From: Candidatus Iainarchaeum sp.
GTDB taxonomy: Archaea; B1Sed10-29
Direction of reading: 5' to 3'
Length of the DNA: 5,167 nt
Assembly: GCA_003553825.1 (NCBI GenBank)
Contig: PWFL01000033.1
Coordinates: forward strand, 1-5,167
Both the position numbers and the translations under genes were made by a program. Every line of letters begins with the position of its first letter. The first letter of the stretch is position 1. The notes under the pieces were generated by a model. The model was not told where the DNA came from and searched no databases. It saw only the letters and a list, made by a program, of their open reading frames with translations. This document shows positions 5,004 to 5,167 of the stretch, one piece after another.

Positions 5004-5167
5004 CTATATCTCGGTTTTGAAGTCCTCTATTTCTGGTTGGAATTCGTCGTTTTCTTTTATTACTCCTCTGTGTTTTAGGACTTCTCTTGTTATTAGGTAG
5101 TAGGCTAGTGCTAGTGATCCTTTTCCCTTGTTGTTCATTGGAACGATTAAATCTATATTGTCCACCA
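5004..5167 (-). CDS. rps2: 30S ribosomal protein S2, C-terminal 53 codons (partial, runs off right edge)
   Basis: The minus strand of the right edge encodes the end of a protein beginning VDNIDLIVPMNNKGKGSLAL and ending EIEDFKTEI before a TAG at 5006-5004. The IDLIVPMNNKG stretch followed by SLALAYYLITREVLKHRGVI matches the C-terminal region of archaeal ribosomal protein S2 (uS2), in the small subunit near the head-body junction. The 5' part lies outside the window. The stop codon is immediately followed by the mevalonate kinase ATG in the same frame. The rps2-mvk gene pair is common in archaea, which supports both calls and suggests a single transcript from a ribosomal/enolase/RNA polymerase operon upstream. 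Confidence 0.9.
   Translation of the reverse strand, partial: VDNIDLIVPMNNKGKGSLALAYYLITREVLKHRGVIKENDEFQPEIEDFKTEI

Noticed and set aside
5004..5006. Reading the S2 TAG as a pyrrolysine codon.
   Set aside because: S2 ends at its expected C-terminus just before it, a good ATG with a complete kinase N-terminus follows at once, and the kinase gene itself ends in TAG; nothing here indicates UAG decoding.
4900..5100. Plus-strand open frame of 66 codons spanning the S2/kinase junction.
   Set aside because: It is antisense to two well-supported genes and shows no recognisable domain.

Overview
The window comes from an archaeon. The evidence is a eukaryal/archaeal-type GluRS N-terminus, an archaeal-type ribosomal protein S2 C-terminus, strong use of AGA/AGG and ATA codons, Shine-Dalgarno sites of the GGAGG/GGTGA type, a TATA-like promoter, and a complete set of enzymes for the archaeal (phosphomevalonate dehydratase) version of the mevalonate pathway. 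The encoded proteins are E-rich and acidic. The lineage cannot be fixed from this stretch; the divergent mevalonate kinase hints at a lineage far from the model methanogens and thermococci.

Layout: (i) 1-136, minus strand, the first 45 codons of a probable glutamyl-tRNA synthetase running off the left edge. (ii) 137-310, a divergent intergenic region with the promoter of the main operon (TATA-like box, a 10-bp palindrome just upstream, strong RBS) and a weaker candidate promoter for gltX. (iii) 311-3999, plus strand, a tight four-gene operon: UbiD-family decarboxylase, AcnX large subunit, AcnX small subunit, isopentenyl phosphate kinase. Gaps are 4 nt, a 4-nt overlap, and 2 nt. (iv) 4005-5003, minus strand, a divergent mevalonate kinase converging on the operon across a 5-nt gap. 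(v) 5004-5167, minus strand, the C-terminal end of ribosomal protein S2, whose TAG stop directly abuts the kinase ATG in the same frame.

Together the genes take mevalonate to isopentenyl diphosphate. Mevalonate kinase makes mevalonate 5-phosphate. The two-subunit AcnX enzyme dehydrates it to trans-anhydromevalonate 5-phosphate. The UbiD-type enzyme decarboxylates that to isopentenyl phosphate, and IPK phosphorylates it to IPP, the building block of archaeal isoprenoid lipids. HMG-CoA reductase, IPP isomerase, prenyl synthase and the UbiX-type flavin prenyltransferase are not in this window.

The most interesting points are the unusual active-site motifs of the mevalonate kinase (Asn for the usual Lys in motif 1, Glu for the usual catalytic Asp), the placement of an oppositely oriented PMDh/AMPD/IPK operon inside what looks like the ancestral rps2-mvk-...-gltX neighbourhood, and the in-frame S2/kinase junction. 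I see no mobile element, CRISPR array, tRNA or rRNA, and no clearly novel multi-gene system.
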